Shown one piece after another: positions 46,500 through 55,483 of a stretch of DNA of 64,000 nt. The position numbers were made by a program, and so were the translations under genes. Under the pieces are notes generated by a model. It did no database searches. It saw only the letters and a list, made by a program, of their open reading frames with translations, and was not told the DNA's origin. Source of the stretch: Parasulfitobacter algicola (GTDB taxonomy: Bacteria > Pseudomonadota > Alphaproteobacteria > Rhodobacterales > Rhodobacteraceae); NCBI RefSeq assembly GCF_013315265.1, contig NZ_JABUFE010000012.1, positions 1 to 64,000 of the forward strand, in the 5' to 3' direction. Within the stretch, counting starts at the first letter, position 1. Each line of letters opens with the position of its first letter.

Positions 46500-49400
46500 C
46501 TTGCTTTGTCCCTTCTTTATCAAAGAAAACCGGATCAACGATCTTGGCAAAAACGCTAGTGCCATCAATTTTCGGGAACTCTAACTGTTCGCCCATCCGA
46601 TCAGGCCCATTTTCGACCAATCCCATCGCAATGCCGCGTTTCAGCGTCGGCGAATAATAGGTCGATGTGACGCGCGCCTGCATGTTCCTTTGGCCGTTTT
46701 CGTTCGTATCGTCTTCGACCGCATAGGCCCCATCAGGGATCACCGACCCGTCAACCGTTTCCAGGCCCACCAGTTTCCAGCGGTTTGGATCGGTCATATG
46801 ATCGCGCTCTTGCGCGCGTCTGCCCAGATAGTCGTCTTTCTTCTTGGAAAGCGCCCAATGCAACCCAAGATCCTGTGGAATAACAGTGCCGTCGGTTTCA
46901 TCGCCAATCATGATAAAGCCCTTTTCGGCCCGCATCACATGCAGCGCCTCGGTGCCATAGGGCATAACGCCGAACTCCTGCCCGGCCTCGACCAAGGCAT
47001 CCCATAACGCACGCCCCTGCCCGGCCCGCACGGCGATCTCATAGCTCAACTCGCCCGAGAAGCTGATGCGATAGGCCCGCACATCGATCCCACCGATCTG
47101 GCCGTCAGCCCAAGCCATAAACGGCAGCGTGTCCTTGCTGACATCCATACCGCCCAACTTTTCCAGCACTTTCCGCGCGTTCGGGCCGACAACCGCGATC
47201 TGCGCGTATTGTTCGGTCAGGTTAACTGTCCAGACCTTCCAATCCCACCATTCGGTCTGCAGCCATTCTTCCATATGCGCATGAATACGATCCGCGCCGC
47301 CGGTGGTCGTGTGACACAGGAATGTATCCTCATCGATCCGCGCGACCACACCGTCGTCGATCAGAAAACCGTTTTCCGAACACATCAAGCCGTATCTGCA
47401 ACGACCCGGTTTCAAGCTGCTCATCATATTGGTGTAAAGCATATCCAGAAACTTGCCCGCATCCGGCCCTTTGACCACGATCTTACCCAGTGTCGACGCA
47501 TCCAGCAGCCCCAAATTTTCGCGGGTGTTCGTCACTTCTCGGGTTACGGCATCTTGGTGGTTTTCAGCACTTCGCGGATAACAATAGGGTCGACGCCAAT
47601 GGCCCACAGGTTCCCAGTAAGCGCCCTGCTCATCATGCCAGTCATGCATCGGTGTCTTGCGGATGGGCTGAAACAGATCAGCGCGTGCCTCGCCCCCGAT
47701 TGAGCCCATAGAAATCGGTGTATATGGCGGGCGGAATGTCGTGGTTCCCACATCTGGAATATCAGCATTCAATGCATCCGAAAGCACCGCAAGGCCGTTG
47801 ATATTACTTAATTTTCCCTGATCTGTTGCCATGCCAAGGGTCGTATACCGCTTCGCATGTTCAACACTTTCAAACCCTTCCTGCGCGGCCAGTTGCACAT
47901 CGCTCACTTTCACGTCGTTCTGATAATCCAGCCACATTTTGCTGCGCAGCTTGATCCCTGCGCCCTGTGGCATCATCCAGACTGGCTTCAGCGGGGTTTC
48001 GGGCATACTTTCACCTTCCGGCGTGACGATGCGCTTGGGCTTCAGCCCCGCCTGTTCCACCACCATTTTGCCCGCAGCCACGCTGCCTGCCAACACATTA
48101 GCCAGTGACATTGCGCCATTTGCGGCCCCTGCGGGCACGACAAAGGGCTTGCCATCTGCACCTGTGGGACCTTTGCTGACATCGGGGCGAAAATGTGCTT
48201 TTTCCACATCCCAGATCAACTTGCCGCCACAATGGCTCCATAAATGGACCACGGGCGACCAACCGCCCGACATGGCAATTGCATCGCAGGCGATGTCTTC
48301 CAACACGGCCCCTTCACCAGCTTGCGAACAAATGCCAACACCCTCCACATGCTTGCCACCCTTGACCTTGGCGATCCCCTTGCCGGTCAGAACACGCACG
48401 CCCAGATCCTTGACCTGTTGCATCAGCGCGCCGCCACCTTCGGGCCGCGCGTCAACCACGGCAGGCACATCCAATCCGGCGTGTTTCAAAATCAGCGCCG
48501 TGCGATAGGCATCATCATTATTCGTCACGATCACCGTGCGATCGCCAGGCGACACTGCATAATTTACCACATAATCCCGCACAGCCGAGGCCAGCATGAC
48601 ACCGGGAATATCATTGCCTGCAAAGCTAAGCGGGCGTTCGATGGCGCCCGTCGCTGTGACAACTTGCTTGGCCCGAATGCGCCACAATCGGTGGCGCGGA
48701 CCAGTCGATTCAGAGGTATGATCGGTCAGGCGTTCGTAACTTAAAACATAACCATGATCATAAACCCCGGCACCCATCATTCGGCTGCGCAGCGTCACAT
48801 TTTTCATTTTTTCAAGGGCTTGCAGCGTAGAGCTTACCCATTCTTCCGCCTCGACCCCATCAATGATGCCGCCATCCACAGGCGCGCGCCCACCCCAATG
48901 GGCGGTCTGTTCGATCAGCAAAACCCGTGCGCCGGATTTACCAGCGGTCAGGGCAGCCGCCAATCCAGCCACGCCACCGCCAATAATCAAAATATCCACA
49001 TGCGCATAGAAATGTTCATAAGTATCCGCATCCCGTGCCTTGGGGGCTTTGCCAAGGCCTGCAGACTGACGGATGAAGGGTTCATATATATGTTTCCAGA
49101 ACGACCGCGGATGGATGAACATCTTGTAATAAAAACCCGCAGGCAAAAAGCGGCTAAGGTGCTTGTTGATCGCGCCCACATCGAATTCCAGACTGGGCCA
49201 ATGGTTTTGCGATGTTGCTTGAAGCCCGTCGAAAACCTCGGTCGTGGTGGCGCGGGCGTTCGGGTCAAATTGACCGTTAGTGCCCAGATTGACCAACGCA
49301 TTGGGTTCTTCGGCGCCACTGGCGACAATCCCGCGTGGACGGTGATATTTGAACGACCGCCCGACCAGTGTCTGCCCATTGGCCAGCAAGGCCGAGGCCA

Positions 49401-49503
49401 GCGTATCACCTTCGACCCCCTTCATCTGCTTACCATTAAAGGTGAATTTCAAGGTTTTGGTTTTGTTCAGGAAACGCCCCTGTTGGGCCAGTCGTGTACT
49501 CAT
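46492..49503 (-). CDS. soxA: sarcosine oxidase alpha subunit
   Basis: A 1003-residue alpha subunit. It oxidatively demethylates sarcosine to glycine while passing the one-carbon unit to tetrahydrofolate and forming H2O2. Layout: N-terminal ferredoxin-like domain (about 15-100), a FAD/NAD-binding domain with ILIIGGGVAG (171-180), and a C-terminal aminomethyltransferase-like domain (T-protein fold). Start MSTRLAQQGRFLNKTKTL at 49503; a TTG-started longer frame to 49518 is less likely. Overlaps soxD by 4 nt (ATGA). Confidence 0.95.
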   Translation of the reverse strand: MSTRLAQQGRFLNKTKTLKFTFNGKQMKGVEGDTLASALLANGQTLVGRSFKYHRPRGIVASGAEEPNALVNLGTNGQFDPNARATTTEVFDGLQATSQNHWPSLEFDVGAINKHLSRFLPAGFYYKMFIHPRSFWKHIYEPFIRQSAGLGKAPKARDADTYEHFYAHVDILIIGGGVAGLAAALTAGKSGARVLLIEQTAHWGGRAPVDGGIIDGVEAEEWVSSTLQALEKMKNVTLRSRMMGAGVYDHGYVLSYERLTDHTSESTGPRHRLWRIRAKQVVTATGAIERPLSFAGNDIPGVMLASAVRDYVVNYAVSPGDRTVIVTNNDDAYRTALILKHAGLDVPAVVDARPEGGGALMQQVKDLGVRVLTGKGIAKVKGGKHVEGVGICSQAGEGAVLEDIACDAIAMSGGWSPVVHLWSHCGGKLIWDVEKAHFRPDVSKGPTGADGKPFVVPAGAANGAMSLANVLAGSVAAGKMVVEQAGLKPKRIVTPEGESMPETPLKPVWMMPQGAGIKLRSKMWLDYQNDVKVSDVQLAAQEGFESVEHAKRYTTLGMATDQGKLSNINGLAVLSDALNADIPDVGTTTFRPPYTPISMGSIGGEARADLFQPIRKTPMHDWHDEQGAYWEPVGHWRRPYCYPRSAENHQDAVTREVTNTRENLGLLDASTLGKIVVKGPDAGKFLDMLYTNMMSSLKPGRCRYGLMCSENGFLIDDGVVARIDEDTFLCHTTTGGADRIHAHMEEWLQTEWWDWKVWTVNLTEQYAQIAVVGPNARKVLEKLGGMDVSKDTLPFMAWADGQIGGIDVRAYRISFSGELSYEIAVRAGQGRALWDALVEAGQEFGVMPYGTEALHVMRAEKGFIMIGDETDGTVIPQDLGLHWALSKKKDDYLGRRAQERDHMTDPNRWKLVGLETVDGSVIPDGAYAVEDDTNENGQRNMQARVTSTYYSPTLKRGIAMGLVENGPDRMGEQLEFPKIDGTSVFAKIVDPVFFDKEGTKQDV

Positions 49504-49829
49504 GAAAACGATCCCCATGACCAGCCGGGACGTTTGCCGGAAATCTTATCGCAAATCTCTTTGGGTGGTTCCGTGGTTTGGGCGGAATATGTGCCGAACA
49601 CCTCAAGCGTCACGGTGCAGCGGGCTGCATGAAACCACTTGCCGCAACCATAGCTGTGCCGCCAGCGTTCAAAATGCACGCCCTTGGGATTTTCACGCAT
49701 AAACAGATAGCTTTCAAAGGTATCATCATCTGACCCGACCGTTTCGCGCGTCAAATGCGCCTGTCCACCCGGGGTCAGCTCAGTTTCGTCGGCATCTATG
49801 CCGCAGTAAGGACAGGTCAGCATCAACAC
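49500..49829 (-). CDS. soxD: sarcosine oxidase delta subunit
   Basis: A 109-residue delta subunit that binds zinc. The zinc ligands are Cys4-type residues in LTCPYCG near the start and in YGCGKWFHAARC. GTG 49829 (MLMLTCPYCGIDADETELTPGG) is preferred over the ATG at 49823 because AGGA lies 8 nt upstream and the family opens 'M-L-x-L'. First gene of the downstream part of the locus; in most relatives it directly follows soxB, but here about 1 kb intervenes. Confidence 0.92.
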   Translation of the reverse strand: MLMLTCPYCGIDADETELTPGGQAHLTRETVGSDDDTFESYLFMRENPKGVHFERWRHSYGCGKWFHAARCTVTLEVFGTYSAQTTEPPKEICDKISGKRPGWSWGSFS

Positions 49830-50063
49830 TGGATTAATCCTTTCCAGGTCACACAGGTATCTGCGCGTTTAGGTGAATATTGTCGGAAGCATATGCCATA
49901 TACTGCGCCTCGATAATAAGGGCGGAAAAGATTGTATATGGCGATGTTTTGATGGGGAAAAACAGTTAGAAAAGATCCAGAATAGATATCTTTGATATGT
50001 TTCGTCAGAATAGAAAAGACTTTGACTAAAAAAACAGCCAAAGTCCTGAAATAATTTCTGATA

Positions 50064-50252
50064 TTAGTTGCCGGTAACAGCGTCCTCGACTGCTTCGGCC
50101 GCACCATCAACGCCTTCGACGGTGATTGAAAGTCCATCATCCTGTTCACCAGAATAGACAAACCACGCCAAACCGATGACCGCCACAATAAGGGCACCAA
50201 CCAAGAAGGCCAAAACACTGTTGCTTCCTGATTTCTGATTTGTATCGGACAT
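50064..50252 (-). CDS. small single-pass membrane protein
   Basis: A 62-residue protein with a good ribosome site (AGGAGA). A short polar N-terminus, a membrane helix (VLAFLVGALIVAVIGLAWFVY) and an acidic tail with VEGVDGAAEAVEDAVTGN. No family. It lies in the gap between soxD and soxB on the same strand as those genes; it could be co-expressed, but nothing else ties it to sarcosine oxidation. Confidence 0.6.
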   Translation of the reverse strand: MSDTNQKSGSNSVLAFLVGALIVAVIGLAWFVYSGEQDDGLSITVEGVDGAAEAVEDAVTGN

Positions 50253-50394
50253 TTCACGTCTCCTGCTCTGCTGCTTTCAGACAATATAACGTGAGACTGC
50301 GCGCTTTGGTTCCGCTGCCTGATGTAAGGATGGCAATGCATCAACATGTCGACGCCCCAGATGCAGGAAAGAAGGGTCTGATAAGTTTGAAAAA

Positions 50395-50628
50395 ATGCGG
50401 CTTATAGTTTATATGGCGATTATTATGGATATGATATTTTTTATTGCACTGGGTGCGGTTATCAGTTTCGTGATTTGGAAGATCATAAAAACAAGACGCT
50501 GTGTGAAACCAGTTCAAACCCACAGACCGCATAGCCCCGGCCCAGGATATGATCAGGCGACAATTGCGCAAAGCAAAACAGCGGGAAATACTGCAAGTGG
50601 TGATAGCGCGGGTGGTCACGGTGTTTAA
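50395..50628 (+). CDS. small membrane protein 1 in sox gap
   Basis: A 77-residue ORF on the strand opposite to the sox genes. It has an N-terminal hydrophobic stretch (IIMDMIFFIALGAVISFVIW), a cysteine just after the membrane (KTRRCVKPVQ), and a Gly/Ser tail with SKTAGNTASGDSAGG. No convincing Shine-Dalgarno precedes the start (50395 or internal Met). Its tail resembles that of the next ORF, 9 bp downstream. It is plausible but not proven as a gene. Confidence 0.35.
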   Translation: MRLIVYMAIIMDMIFFIALGAVISFVIWKIIKTRRCVKPVQTHRPHSPGPGYDQATIAQSKTAGNTASGDSAGGHGV

Positions 50629-50637
50629 AAGTAATTT

Positions 50638-50820
50638 ATGACGTTCGATATGTTTTTGAATTTGTCGCCGCTTGCTGTTGTTATTGCATTTGCTGTGTTT
50701 TTTATTAGGCTTGGAAGCTGTAAAATGCATAATAGCGATGCTAACGGTCCTGACGACAATCATTTGGTTAGCCAGTCTAATAGGACAGGTAATTACGGCA
50801 TTGACGGCGGAAGTGACTGA
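50638..50820 (+). CDS. small membrane protein 2 in sox gap
   Basis: A 60-residue ORF, MTFDMFLNLSPLAVVIAFAV, with one membrane helix, a cysteine at its end (RLGSCKMHN) and a Gly-rich tail SNRTGNYGIDGGSD. The layout helix-Cys-polar-'QS..TGN..G.GG' matches the preceding ORF, which suggests a tandem pair of related small membrane proteins. No clear ribosome site is seen. Its stop is 2 bp from the soxB stop on the other strand. Confidence 0.35.
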   Translation: MTFDMFLNLSPLAVVIAFAVFFIRLGSCKMHNSDANGPDDNHLVSQSNRTGNYGIDGGSD

Positions 50821-50822
50821 CA

Positions 50823-52067
50823 TCAATGTGCCACTCCTGCGGCCACGCTCTCATCGATAAACCGGCCCTCTCGGAAGCGGCCTAATGTAAACGCATCGGT
50901 CAATGGTGACGCGCCTTTGGCCATCAGTTCAGCCATGCCCCAGCCCGATCCTGGGATGGCCTTGAACCCGCCTGTGCCCCATCCGCAGTTGATAAAACAG
51001 CCCTCAAGCGGAGTTTTTGAGATGATGGGCGACCGGTCCCCGGTCATGTCCACGATACCGCCCCATTGCCGCAGCATTTTCAGGCGGCTAATCATCGGGA
51101 AGGTTTCGATCAGGGCACGCACGGTTTCCTCAATATGGTGAAAACTGCCGCGTTGGGTATAGTTGTTATAGCCATCCGCGCCGCCGCCGATGACCATTTC
51201 ACCCTTGTCAGACTGGCTCATGTACCCGTGGACCGTGTTGGCCATGACGACGACATCCATGCAGGGTTTGATGGGTTCTGACACCAACGCTTGCAGCGCC
51301 ACGCTTTCAATCGGCAGTCGGAACCCCGCCATGTCGGCCAGTACGCCGGAATGACCCGCCACAACAATGCCCATCTTATCGCAATCGATATCGCCCTTGG
51401 TCGTGCTGACACCGGTGACCTTGCCACCGGACTGACGTACGGCTGTGACCTCGCACTGTTGGATGATGTCCATGCCCATATCCGAACACGCCCGCGCCAG
51501 CCCCCATGCCACCGCGTCGTGCCGCGCGGTGCCACCCCGCGCCTGCCACAGCGCCCCCAGAACCGGATAGCGCGGACCGTCGATATCAATGATCGGGCAC
51601 AGTTCCTTGACCCGTTTTGGGGTGATATATTCTGTCTTGACACCCTGCAATGCATTGGCGTGGGCCGTGCGCTGGTACCCCCGCACCTCATGGTGGGTCT
51701 GGGCCAGCATCATCACGCCGCGCGGGCTGAACATAATGTTATAATTCAGATCTTGGCTAAGCGTTTCATACAAACTGCGCGATTTTTCATAGATCGCAGC
51801 AGATGGATCTTGCAGATAATTTGAACGGATGATTGTCGTATTGCGCCCGGTGTTCCCACCGCCAAGCCAACCCTTTTCCAGCACAGCGACATTTGTAATG
51901 CCGTGATTGCGGCCCAAATAATAGGCCGTGGCCAGACCATGCCCACCAGCGCCCACAATGATCACATCGTATTTTCCTTTGGGCGTGCGTGCAGCCCAGG
52001 CCCGTTCCCAGCCCGCGTGATATCGCGCAGCCTCTCGGGCGATGGCAAAAGCAGAATAGCGTTTCAT
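50823..52067 (-). CDS. soxB: sarcosine oxidase beta subunit
   Basis: A 414-residue flavoprotein subunit. FAD-binding GxGxxG is in YDVIIVGAGGHGLATAYYLG (33-52). His183 in TARHDAVAWG is the expected site of covalent FMN attachment in the family. It oxidises sarcosine at the FAD and passes electrons to oxygen through the FMN. Start MKRYSAFAIAREAARYHAGW at 52067. In this genome it is separated from soxDAG by about 1 kb. It is divergent from ccmI, so the 52068-52213 gap carries both promoters. Confidence 0.93.
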   Translation of the reverse strand: MKRYSAFAIAREAARYHAGWERAWAARTPKGKYDVIIVGAGGHGLATAYYLGRNHGITNVAVLEKGWLGGGNTGRNTTIIRSNYLQDPSAAIYEKSRSLYETLSQDLNYNIMFSPRGVMMLAQTHHEVRGYQRTAHANALQGVKTEYITPKRVKELCPIIDIDGPRYPVLGALWQARGGTARHDAVAWGLARACSDMGMDIIQQCEVTAVRQSGGKVTGVSTTKGDIDCDKMGIVVAGHSGVLADMAGFRLPIESVALQALVSEPIKPCMDVVVMANTVHGYMSQSDKGEMVIGGGADGYNNYTQRGSFHHIEETVRALIETFPMISRLKMLRQWGGIVDMTGDRSPIISKTPLEGCFINCGWGTGGFKAIPGSGWGMAELMAKGASPLTDAFTLGRFREGRFIDESVAAGVAH

Positions 52068-52213
52068 GGCGCGGCGTCCCCAGACTGTATGGATCAAAGT
52101 TTTATGTGGATACAGGTTACTCCCACGATCAGCAGCGGCACAATATCCCATTTCTGCGACATCTTGTGTTTTGGGCTTTTGCACCGGGCAACAAGGCCTT
52201 AGATAATAGCGTC

Positions 52214-53440
52214 ATGATATTTTGGATTTTGACAGCCCTGCTTGCCCTGACCATCACACTGTTGGTCGTTGTGTCTTTGTTACGCAGACAAGGGCGCGTT
52301 CAGCCCGCTGTGGCCTATGACATGCAAATCTATCGCGATCAGCTCAAGGAAATTGAGCGCGATCTGGCACGTAATGTGATCACCGATGATGAGGCAGGCC
52401 GCCTGCGCACCGAAGTATCGCGCCGTTTGCTGGAAGCGGATCGCAAATTTCAAAAAGTGCAATCGGTCAAGGCACCCGCTGAAACGCATATGTCAGGCAT
52501 TGTGGTCGGTTTTATCGCCCTTGTGATCGTGGGCGGCAGTTTCGCGATCTATACTGCGATTGGCACGCCAGGTTACGGTGACCTGCCGCATCGTGACCGC
52601 ATGGAAGCGTCTGAAATCGCGCGGGAAAATCGCCCAAGTCAGGCTGTGGCGGAAGCCGAAATTGCACTGCGGCGCGCCCCCACTACACCCCCACAAGGTC
52701 AAGATACTGCTTTGATGGACAGGCTTCGCGCAATTTTGCAGGAAAACCCTGATGATTTGCAGGGTCAGATGCTGTTGGTCAGTAACGAAATACGCCTGCA
52801 GAATTTTGCAGCCGCCCATGTCGCGCAAGCCAAAGTCGTTGAACTTAAGGGCGATCAGGCAACGGCTGAGGATCACGCTGATCTGGCCGAGCTGCTAATC
52901 CTTGCGGCCAACGGCTATGTCTCGCCCCAGGCTGAAACCGCGTTGGAACAAGCACTGGCGCGCGACAATATGAACGGGCGGGCGCAGTATTATTCAGGCT
53001 TGATGTTCAGCCAAACGGGCCGTCCGGATCTGGCCTTTCGCATCTGGCGGCAGCAATTGGATCAGGGGCCACCGGATGCGCCGTGGATCCGCCCGATTAT
53101 GAACCAGATCGAAGGCATGGCGATGCGTGCTGGCGTACGCTATACCCCACCAGATATTCCCTTTGGCCCATCGCTTGATGATATGGCCGCTGCAGAAAAC
53201 ATGACGCCCGAAGAACGCACACAGATGATCCGCGGCATGGTAAATGGGTTGTCTGACAGGCTTAGCAGTGCGGGCGGGCCGCCCGAAGAATGGGCCCGTC
53301 TGATCCGCGCCTATGGGGTTTTGGGCGAAACCGACCGGGCGCGCGCAGTCTGGGAAGACGCGCAACAAGCGTTCGAAGGACTGGAAGATGCGCTGGACAT
53401 CATCGAAAGTGCCGCTGTGCAAGCCGGGGTGGCCGGGTGA
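52214..53440 (+). CDS. ccmI: cytochrome c biogenesis protein CcmI
   Basis: A 408-residue protein that chaperones apocytochrome c for heme attachment. Two N-terminal membrane helices (MIFWILTALLALTITLLVVV and ETHMSGIVVGFIALVIVGGSF) flank a cytoplasmic coiled-coil with YRDQLKEIERDLARNVITDD. The C-terminal periplasmic half is TPR-like, with DDLQGQMLLVSNEIRLQNFA. Start ATG 52214 replaces a longer frame that reads into soxB. Last two bases overlap ruvX (GTGA). Confidence 0.93.
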   Translation: MIFWILTALLALTITLLVVVSLLRRQGRVQPAVAYDMQIYRDQLKEIERDLARNVITDDEAGRLRTEVSRRLLEADRKFQKVQSVKAPAETHMSGIVVGFIALVIVGGSFAIYTAIGTPGYGDLPHRDRMEASEIARENRPSQAVAEAEIALRRAPTTPPQGQDTALMDRLRAILQENPDDLQGQMLLVSNEIRLQNFAAAHVAQAKVVELKGDQATAEDHADLAELLILAANGYVSPQAETALEQALARDNMNGRAQYYSGLMFSQTGRPDLAFRIWRQQLDQGPPDAPWIRPIMNQIEGMAMRAGVRYTPPDIPFGPSLDDMAAAENMTPEERTQMIRGMVNGLSDRLSSAGGPPEEWARLIRAYGVLGETDRARAVWEDAQQAFEGLEDALDIIESAAVQAGVAG

Positions 53441-53913
53441 TCTGCGATACGCTGGAAGACTTTGCAAAAGCTGTTAAACCCATGGCCGCCCTGGCCGGAC
53501 TAGATCTTGGAACGCACACAATCGGAGTTGCCGTATCGGACAGTTTTCTATCTGTTTCGACCCCATTGGAAACCATCAAACGCAAGAAATTCAGTGTGGA
53601 TGCCGAGCGTCTGCTTGAGATTATCAAGGGCCGTACCCTTGGCGGCATTATTATTGGGTTGCCCCGAAACATGGACGGCTCAGAAGGGCCACGGTGTCAA
53701 TCGACCCGCGCATTTGCCCGCAATCTGGACAGGTTAACTGATCTGCCCATCGGCTTTTGGGATGAACGACTGTCCACTGTTGCGGCAGAACGCGCCCTGC
53801 TTGAGGCGGATACGACACGAAAACGTCGCGCCGAGGTCATTGATCACGTCGCGGCTGGATATATACTTCAAGGTGCCCTAGACCGTATGCACCATATAAG
53901 GCAGTCAGAATGA
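53437..53913 (+). CDS. ruvX: RuvX/YqgF Holliday-junction resolvase-like nuclease
   Basis: A 158-residue RNase H-fold protein of the YqgF family, implicated in 16S rRNA 5'-end processing and recombination. Start GTG 53437 (VICDTLEDFAKAVKPMAALA) overlaps the ccmI stop. Motifs: GLDLGTHTIGVAVSD with catalytic Asp23, IIGLPRNMDGSEGP, FWDERLSTVAAERAL and DHVAAGYIL with the C-terminal Asp. Overlaps the DUF1289 gene by 4 nt. Confidence 0.92.
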   Translation: MICDTLEDFAKAVKPMAALAGLDLGTHTIGVAVSDSFLSVSTPLETIKRKKFSVDAERLLEIIKGRTLGGIIIGLPRNMDGSEGPRCQSTRAFARNLDRLTDLPIGFWDERLSTVAAERALLEADTTRKRRAEVIDHVAAGYILQGALDRMHHIRQSE

Positions 53914-54140
53914 GTAACGAAGTCTGGAAACGCGACGAGGTCGAAAGCCCGTGCATCAATATCTGCGTCATTCATCCGCAGGAACGCATCTGTACGGGCT
54001 GCCTGCGCAGCATTGACGAAATCACAGACTGGGGCCGTATGACACCTGACGCACGAAAAGCGGTGATGGCAGAGCTGCCAACACGCGCACCCTTGTTGAA
54101 AAAGCGCCGCGGTGGACGCGCCGCACGCAAAGCCGGATGA
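53910..54140 (+). CDS. DUF1289 cysteine-rich small protein
   Basis: A 76-residue protein of the DUF1289 (Fe-S/zinc-finger-like) family: SPCINICVIHPQERICTGCLRSIDEITDW. The four cysteines in CxxxC...CxxC arrangement probably bind a metal or cluster. The C-terminus is Lys/Arg/Gly-rich. Role unknown. It overlaps ruvX (ATGA) and the next membrane gene (ATGA), so it is part of the same operon. Confidence 0.85.
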   Translation: MSNEVWKRDEVESPCINICVIHPQERICTGCLRSIDEITDWGRMTPDARKAVMAELPTRAPLLKKRRGGRAARKAG

Positions 54141-54604
54141 AAGCGCTTCGTATACTTGATATGACCATCCGTGCATGGTCCGTGAGTATACTTTTTGCAG
54201 GCTTTATTGCCCTGCCCATTGCCAATGCCGTTCTAAGCTTTCCGTACTTGATGACGTTAAATATTCTGTACGCGATCAAGACTGTCTTTATCGAAAGCCT
54301 TTTGATCATTCTGCTTGCAGGGATCTGGGCATCTGTTCCGGTGTTTTTGGCGCTGTTGATATTCGTTTTAATCCGCCCCGGTGTTTTTGCGCGACACCCT
54401 TTCAAGACAGCTGCAGGATTTGCAGTGCTTGTCGGGGTGTTATTTGCGTTGAACACCGTGCCGATGGATGATCCTTTGATTACAGACTTAACACTATCGC
54501 AGCGATTTTATGACGGCGCTACAAGCTTGATGCCGTGGATCATTACAGTTTCAACATTTGTCGGGGCTGCCAGTCTTGGCCGAAAACTTGAAGATATATC
54601 CTGA
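54137..54604 (+). CDS. four-helix membrane protein
   Basis: A 155-residue integral membrane protein with about four helices (for example WSVSILFAGFIALPIANAVL, VFLALLIFVLIRPGVF and AGFAVLVGVLFALNTVP). No family was recognised. Start ATG 54137 overlaps the DUF1289 stop. Last gene of the ccmI operon; its stop meets that of the convergent TauE/SafE gene. Membrane location and coupling to ccmI-ruvX are all that can be said. Confidence 0.6.
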   Translation: MKALRILDMTIRAWSVSILFAGFIALPIANAVLSFPYLMTLNILYAIKTVFIESLLIILLAGIWASVPVFLALLIFVLIRPGVFARHPFKTAAGFAVLVGVLFALNTVPMDDPLITDLTLSQRFYDGATSLMPWIITVSTFVGAASLGRKLEDIS

Positions 54605-55429
54605 TTACCAGCCAACCGCTTTACGCAACATATTGGCCGCGACCAGGATCAGAAACACAGCAAACACACGCTTTAGTGGCTTTGGGTTCATCTTATGGGC
54701 AATTTTGGCGCCAATCGGTGCCGTCAAAAGTGTCATCGCGATGATCACGCCAAAAGTCGGAAAATTCACAGCACCGATCGTGAAAGGCGGGCGAACCTCG
54801 GCCGGGATGGGTATCAGCAAAAAGCCGATAACAGATGGAATGGCAATCAGCGCGCCAAAACCCGCAGCTGTCGCAACGGCATTGTGAATGGGTCTGCCAT
54901 AAAGTGACATCAGCGGCACGCCAAGCGATCCGCCCCCGATGCCCATCAGCACTGATAGAAACCCAACAATTGTAGAGTAAATCGCGCGGGCGATCCCTGT
55001 TGGCATTTCAGCCCCCAACCGCCATTCACTGCGCCCAAAGGCCATATAAAACCCGATGATAACGCCCATACAGCCAAAAATTGCCTGCAACACAGTTGAC
55101 CGAAGTTGCGCTGCGACCAAGACACCAATGACAGCACCGATCCCAATTCCAATAGCCCAAGTCTTTAAAATGGGCCACTCAACCGCCCCTTTTTTATGAT
55201 GGCTCATCACGGACCGGCCTGACGTTACAATGATCGTCGCAAGCGATGTCGCAAGGCAAATCTGCATCAGATAGGGGCTGTCATAACCCAATGCCGTGAA
55301 CACGTAAAAGAACCCGGGCACCAGAACGATACCGCCGCCAACACCCAACAGCCCCGCCAAAACGCCCGCCACGGCACCAAAAACCAGCAAAATTGCGACA
55401 AGCGGAAGAAGTGTGGAAAGTTCTGGCAT
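54605..55429 (-). CDS. TauE/SafE-family anion exporter
   Basis: A 274-residue membrane protein of the TauE/SafE sulfite-exporter family with about eight helices. N- and C-terminal halves both hold the family's glycine-rich repeats, such as GAVAGVLAGLLGVGGGIVLV and GIGGGSLGVPLMSLYGRPIH. Relatives move sulfite, sulfoacetate or taurine-derived sulfur. The neighbours give no substrate. Convergent with the preceding operon and 54 bp downstream of dusA on the same strand. Confidence 0.88.
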   Translation of the reverse strand: MPELSTLLPLVAILLVFGAVAGVLAGLLGVGGGIVLVPGFFYVFTALGYDSPYLMQICLATSLATIIVTSGRSVMSHHKKGAVEWPILKTWAIGIGIGAVIGVLVAAQLRSTVLQAIFGCMGVIIGFYMAFGRSEWRLGAEMPTGIARAIYSTIVGFLSVLMGIGGGSLGVPLMSLYGRPIHNAVATAAGFGALIAIPSVIGFLLIPIPAEVRPPFTIGAVNFPTFGVIIAMTLLTAPIGAKIAHKMNPKPLKRVFAVFLILVAANMLRKAVGW

Positions 55430-55483
55430 GGCGGTCCCCTTTTTGCCCCCGTTATACTGACCGACGACAAGGTTCCAGCCCTG

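Noticed and set aside
49830-50063. Glycine riboswitch before soxD
   Set aside because: No glycine-aptamer motifs were seen in the leader; a folding search would be needed to exclude a weak one.
49823-50347. 174-codon minus-strand ORF
   Set aside because: It runs in another frame through the small membrane protein gene at 50064-50252, has no family pattern, and ends inside soxD.
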